From NCBI GenBank assembly GCA_017560955.1, contig JAFZDV010000074.1, positions 1-8,651 on the forward strand: 8,651 nt of DNA, in the 5' to 3' direction. Both the position numbers and the translations under genes were made by a program. This DNA comes from Anaerotignum sp. GTDB taxonomy: Bacteria; Bacillota; Clostridia; Lachnospirales; Anaerotignaceae. Under the pieces are notes generated by a model. The model was not told where the DNA came from. It made no database searches and saw nothing but the letters and a program-made list of their open reading frames with translations. Of this stretch, positions 5,338-8,651 are shown one piece after another (within the stretch, counting starts at the first letter, position 1; every line of letters begins with the position of its first letter).

Positions 5338-7764
5338 ATGACTATGATGAAACCCGAACTGCTTTCTCCTGCAGGTTCTATGGATAGCCTGAAGGCGGCA
5401 GTAAACAGTGGCTGTGATGCAGTTTACCTGGGTGGTAAAAAGTTTGGTGCCAGAGCTTATGCAGGCAACTTTGATCTGCAGGAACTGGAAGAAGTCTGTG
5501 ATTACTGCCATCTGAGAGGCGTAAAAGTATATGTAACAGTAAATACCGTTTATAAAGACGAAGAACTGAAAGAATTTTTGGTATATATCAAAGACCTGTA
5601 TGAAATGGGTGTGGATGCTCTGATCATGCAGGATGCAGGTGCAGCAAAACTGGTAAGAGAACATTTCCCCGATTTTCCTCTTCATGCCAGCACACAGATG
5701 ACATGTAACTCTCTTGCTGACGTAAAATATTGGGAAAGTCAGGGCTTCAATAAAATTGTACTGAGCCGTGAACTTTCTACAGAAGAAATCAAGCATATCA
5801 CTGAAAATGTGGAGGCTGAAATTGAAACATTCGTTCATGGTGCTCTGTGTGTATGCTATTCCGGTCAGTGTATCATGAGCAGTATCCTGGGCGGCAGAAG
5901 CGGTAACCGTGGCCGTTGTGCCCAGACTTGCCGTCTGCCTTATACACTGTACAGAGGTACAGAAAACATGGAAGAAGGTTATCTGCTTTCTCCTAAAGAT
6001 ATTATGACTGTAAATATCCTGCCTGAACTGATCGAAGCTGGTATCGCTTCTCTGAAAATCGAAGGCAGAATGAAAAGCCCTGAATATGTGGCAGGCGTAA
6101 CAGGTATTTACAGAAAATATATCGATCTGTATTTTGAAGATCCCGAAAATTACGAAGTAGATAAAGAAGATATCAAAGCCCTGAATCAGCTGTTTAACCG
6201 TGGTGGTTTCACAGAAGGTTATTATACATCCTTTGCAGGTAGAGATATGATGAGTATCGAAAGACCTAAGCCTTGGGGCCTGAAGGTTGGTATCGTTGAC
6301 AAATATCTGCCTAAACACAATAAAGTAACGATCCGTACAAGAGAACCACTGGTGCCTGGTGATGGTCTGGAAGTATGGACACAGGAAGAACCTCATGTTG
6401 GTACAAATGTTTCCAAACATTCCAGAGCAGGTGAAGTCATTACCATCACTATGGAAGGCGATATCAATAAAAACGATGTGGTTTATCGTACATTTGGTAA
6501 GGCTCTGAATGATGAACTGAAAAAATCCTACGAAAGAGATACACGCAAAATGCCCATCAACGGTATGCTGCGCGTAAAAGAAGGCGAACCCATTTCCCTG
6601 CAGCTGTGGGATAACGGCGGCAACAGCGTTTTTGTCAGCGGTGCGATCGTTGAACCTGCAGGTTCTTCTCCTATGCTGCCCATGAAACTGCGTGAACTGG
6701 TAAACAAAATGGGGGCAACACCTTTCGTACTGGCAGATCTGCAAACAGATATCGACCAGTATATTTTCGTAAGTGTCAGCGAAGTGAATCGTGTTCGTCG
6801 TGAAGCTTGTGAACAGTTGGAAGCAGCGATTATCAAGAAATCCAAACGCAAAGCAAAATCCGATGGCGTTTATACAAAACCTGAAAAGAAACCTTTCCAG
6901 CTGCGTAAAAAACTGACAGCACTGGTGATGAACCTTGGTCAACTGGATGCAGTGCTGAATGCAAAAGGTATCGTGAGAGTATATTACGAATGCTCTGCAG
7001 AACTGGAAAAGAATCTGGATAAAATTATCGAAAGATGCCAGAGAGCAGGCGTGAGTCTGTATATTGCTCTGCCCAGAGTGGCAAGAGAATGGAACGCAGA
7101 AAAAGAACAGCCTATGATCGATATGCTGATGAACAGCGGTATTGATGGTTTCCTGGTTCGTTCTGCAGGTCAGTTTGATCAGGTGAAAGGCAGCGGTAAG
7201 AAAATCGTTGTGGACTATAACCTGAATGCCATGAACAGACAGACTGTAGAATACTGGAAAGAGCAGGGGGCAGATAATGTCTGCCTGTCTGTAGAAGCAA
7301 ATCTGCAGGAAATCAACCAGATGGGCGACAAAGATTGTGAAATGGTGGTTTACGGCTATCTGCCTCTGATGAAAACACAGCAGTGTCCCATCGGTAACTA
7401 TGCAGGCGGCAAAGACGGTCATAAATACTGTTCTGAAAGAAATAATGAAGACCTGTACTTCCTGCGTGACAGAAAAGGCGTGAAGTTCCCTCTGATGGTG
7501 GACTGTGAACGCTGTGTATGTACGATTCTGAACGGTAAACCTATGTTTACTCTGAAGTTCTATGATGAAGTACTGGAAAGTACAACTGGTTATGTTCGTC
7601 TGGACTTCACAAAAGAAGGTCCCGGCAGAACAGAAAAAATTGCAAAAGCTTACGGTGAAATGACTGCAGATGTGGAACGCATCAGCCCTGCAACACGTAA
7701 TCTTTTGGGTGAAATGAGTGAAAAAGGCAATACAAAAGGCCATTTCTTCCGCGGAGTGGAGTGA
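5338..7764 (+). CDS. U32-family protein with DUF3656 (RlhA-like; probable RNA hydroxylase, annotated as collagenase-like peptidase)
   Basis: An 808-residue cytosolic protein. The N-terminal U32 domain begins with the family start KPELLSPAGSMDSLKAAVNSGCDAVYLGG. It has the full signature E163-T-F-V-H-G-A-L-C171-x4-G-x-C178, then RGRCAQTC (Cys194, Cys198) and SLKIEGRMKSPEYVA (238-252). A DUF3656-like region spans about 405-494 and ends in EVNRVRREACEQL. A second, C-terminal part (about 500-808) has its own Cys cluster: Cys683 in QCPIG, Cys698, and Cys723/726/728 in DCERCVC. Characterised U32 relatives (E. coli RlhA and TrhP, UbiU/UbiV) are [4Fe-4S] RNA or quinone hydroxylation factors that use prephenate or an unknown oxygen donor, so 'peptidase' is probably a misnomer. 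RlhA is shorter (about 650). The start at 5338 has AAAGGAG at 5325-5331, and the further ATGs at 5344 and 5347 are less well spaced. The SEDS gene follows after 5 nt. The exact substrate is unknown. Confidence 0.85.
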   Translation: MTMMKPELLSPAGSMDSLKAAVNSGCDAVYLGGKKFGARAYAGNFDLQELEEVCDYCHLRGVKVYVTVNTVYKDEELKEFLVYIKDLYEMGVDALIMQDAGAAKLVREHFPDFPLHASTQMTCNSLADVKYWESQGFNKIVLSRELSTEEIKHITENVEAEIETFVHGALCVCYSGQCIMSSILGGRSGNRGRCAQTCRLPYTLYRGTENMEEGYLLSPKDIMTVNILPELIEAGIASLKIEGRMKSPEYVAGVTGIYRKYIDLYFEDPENYEVDKEDIKALNQLFNRGGFTEGYYTSFAGRDMMSIERPKPWGLKVGIVDKYLPKHNKVTIRTREPLVPGDGLEVWTQEEPHVGTNVSKHSRAGEVITITMEGDINKNDVVYRTFGKALNDELKKSYERDTRKMPINGMLRVKEGEPISLQLWDNGGNSVFVSGAIVEPAGSSPMLPMKLRELVNKMGATPFVLADLQTDIDQYIFVSVSEVNRVRREACEQLEAAIIKKSKRKAKSDGVYTKPEKKPFQLRKKLTALVMNLGQLDAVLNAKGIVRVYYECSAELEKNLDKIIERCQRAGVSLYIALPRVAREWNAEKEQPMIDMLMNSGIDGFLVRSAGQFDQVKGSGKKIVVDYNLNAMNRQTVEYWKEQGADNVCLSVEANLQEINQMGDKDCEMVVYGYLPLMKTQQCPIGNYAGGKDGHKYCSERNNEDLYFLRDRKGVKFPLMVDCERCVCTILNGKPMFTLKFYDEVLESTTGYVRLDFTKEGPGRTEKIAKAYGEMTADVERISPATRNLLGEMSEKGNTKGHFFRGVE

Positions 7765-7769
7765 TTTGA

Positions 7770-8651
7770 ATGCTTGATCTGATCATTATGCTGAGCCGAT
7801 ATGCATTTATCGTATACATCGTCCTGTTTTTGTGGCAGGGCGTTGTTTACGTTGCTTATGAACAGGGCGGTTATCTTGGAAGCCCTTATACGGCGGTATC
7901 TATCCAGCGTCGTCTGGTGGTACTGATGCATATCACAGCATTTCTGATTCTTTCATATAATCGGGAAACTTATATGTATGATATCAGAACACTGATATTT
8001 GCGGCGGTTTCTCTTATCTTCATATTGTTTGCAGTCAAGCTGCTGGACAGATTTTTCTACGAAGGATGTCCGTTGATCTGGACGGGGATGCTTTTTCTGA
8101 TGGATCTGAGTCTGATCATGCTGATGCGCGTGGAGCCTTATCTGGCGTATCGTCAGCTGATCTGGATGGCGATCGGTCTGGCGGGGATGTCCTTCCTGCC
8201 GACATTTTTCAGGCTGATCCCTCGTTTTGAAGTCTTTGAATGGGCATATATTATTGCCTGTTACGGTCTGCTTCTTTGTACCAGACTGTTTGGTATTGCA
8301 AAAGGCGGCTCTACCAACTGGCTTTCCTTTGGGATTGGCCCTCTGGATATCACATTTCAGCCTTCTGAAATTGCAAAATTCCTGTTTATTTTCTATCTTG
8401 CCAGCGTATTCCGCAAAAGGGTAGAGTGGAAACAGTTTCTGACAACGGCTGCGTTGAGTGCAGGTTTGGTTTTCCTGCTGGTATTACAGAAAGACCTTGG
8501 CAGTGCATTGATTTTCTTCATGACTTATATGGTCATGCTGTATATTGCTACATCCAATGAATTCCTGTTCCTGCTGGGGATGGGGGCGGCCAGTGCGGCA
8601 GCGGCTGTGGCATATAAACTGTTCTCCCATGTTCGCGTTCGTGTGGCGGCA
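7770..8651 (+). CDS. FtsW/RodA/SpoVE (SEDS) peptidoglycan glycosyltransferase, 3' end missing
   Basis: An integral membrane protein of the SEDS family, which polymerises lipid II into glycan strands with a partner class B PBP. The visible 294 residues are strongly hydrophobic. Family hallmarks are RQLIWMAIGL (128-137), GGSTNWLSFGIG (179-190), FQPSEIAKFLFIFYLA (196-211) and LQKDLGSALIFF (239-250, conserved Asp242). The extracytoplasmic catalytic Asp of SEDS enzymes lies further on and is beyond the window. The first 120 residues add membrane segments (about 8-27, 48-63, 74-92, 101-118). The QPSE motif therefore sits at 197, not near 100 as in compact RodA, so this is the N-terminally extended type. 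GGAG at 7758-7761, inside the U32 gene, is 8 nt from the ATG, and only 5 nt separate the genes, so they are co-transcribed. RodA-, FtsW- and SpoVE-type cannot be distinguished here. Confidence 0.88.
   Translation, partial: MLDLIIMLSRYAFIVYIVLFLWQGVVYVAYEQGGYLGSPYTAVSIQRRLVVLMHITAFLILSYNRETYMYDIRTLIFAAVSLIFILFAVKLLDRFFYEGCPLIWTGMLFLMDLSLIMLMRVEPYLAYRQLIWMAIGLAGMSFLPTFFRLIPRFEVFEWAYIIACYGLLLCTRLFGIAKGGSTNWLSFGIGPLDITFQPSEIAKFLFIFYLASVFRKRVEWKQFLTTAALSAGLVFLLVLQKDLGSALIFFMTYMVMLYIATSNEFLFLLGMGAASAAAAVAYKLFSHVRVRVAA

Noticed and set aside
5302..7743. An 813-codon open frame on the - strand opposite the U32 gene.
   Set aside because: It is antisense to a clearly recognisable protein. Its translation is Cys/Phe/His-rich low-complexity with no domain. 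The openness follows from the codon bias of the + strand gene, which rarely uses codons that read as stops on the other strand in that register.
7650..7931. A small - strand open frame across the U32/SEDS junction.
   Set aside because: It overlaps two recognised genes, has no RBS-supported start and shows no protein-like features.

Overview
The window looks like chromosomal DNA from a low-to-moderate GC, strictly anaerobic member of the Bacillota. Three things suggest this: a type III (GlnN) glutamine synthetase, a four-subunit ferredoxin-dependent 2-oxoacid oxidoreductase, and a zapA - U32 'peptidase' - FtsW/RodA order that I associate with Clostridia and Negativicutes. Strong GGAGG-type ribosome binding sites and classic intrinsic terminators fit. 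The sequence alone does not separate Clostridia (for example Lachnospirales) from Negativicutes. All recognised genes are on the + strand, and nothing indicates a mobile element, CRISPR array, tRNA or rRNA.

Layout. (1) 2-943 is the C-terminal 313 residues of glutamine synthetase III, closed by a strong terminator at 971-1008. (2) 944-1369 is an AT-rich intergenic region. It holds two tandem sigma-A-type promoters and a roughly 125-nt leader that begins with a 15-bp hairpin. (3) 1370-4678 is a tight five-gene operon: an uncharacterised P-loop ATPase, then the delta (ferredoxin), alpha, beta and gamma subunits of a VOR/KOR-type 2-oxoacid:ferredoxin oxidoreductase. It ends at a perfect 13-bp terminator with a GAAA loop (4708-4742). 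(4) 4838-5239 is zapA, with its own extended -10 promoter. (5) 5338-7764 is a long U32-family protein with a DUF3656 domain (RlhA-like, probably an RNA hydroxylase rather than a protease). (6) 7770-8651 is the 5' part of an FtsW/RodA/SpoVE (SEDS) glycosyltransferase gene, cut by the window edge.

How the genes work together. The oxidoreductase would oxidatively decarboxylate (or reductively synthesise) a 2-oxoacid, passing electrons through the small 2[4Fe-4S] delta subunit to ferredoxin. That links amino-acid or keto-acid fermentation to the cell's low-potential electron pool. The leader ATPase shares the promoter and may help assemble or mature the enzyme; this is inference. The zapA and SEDS genes belong to division and wall synthesis, and the U32 gene between them probably acts on RNA.

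Most of the window is ordinary core metabolism and cell biology; I found no convincing new defence or mobile system. The points most worth a second look are the orphan ATPase heading the VOR operon, the 5'-leader hairpin, the unusual Cys pattern of the U32 protein, and the N-terminal membrane extension of the SEDS protein.
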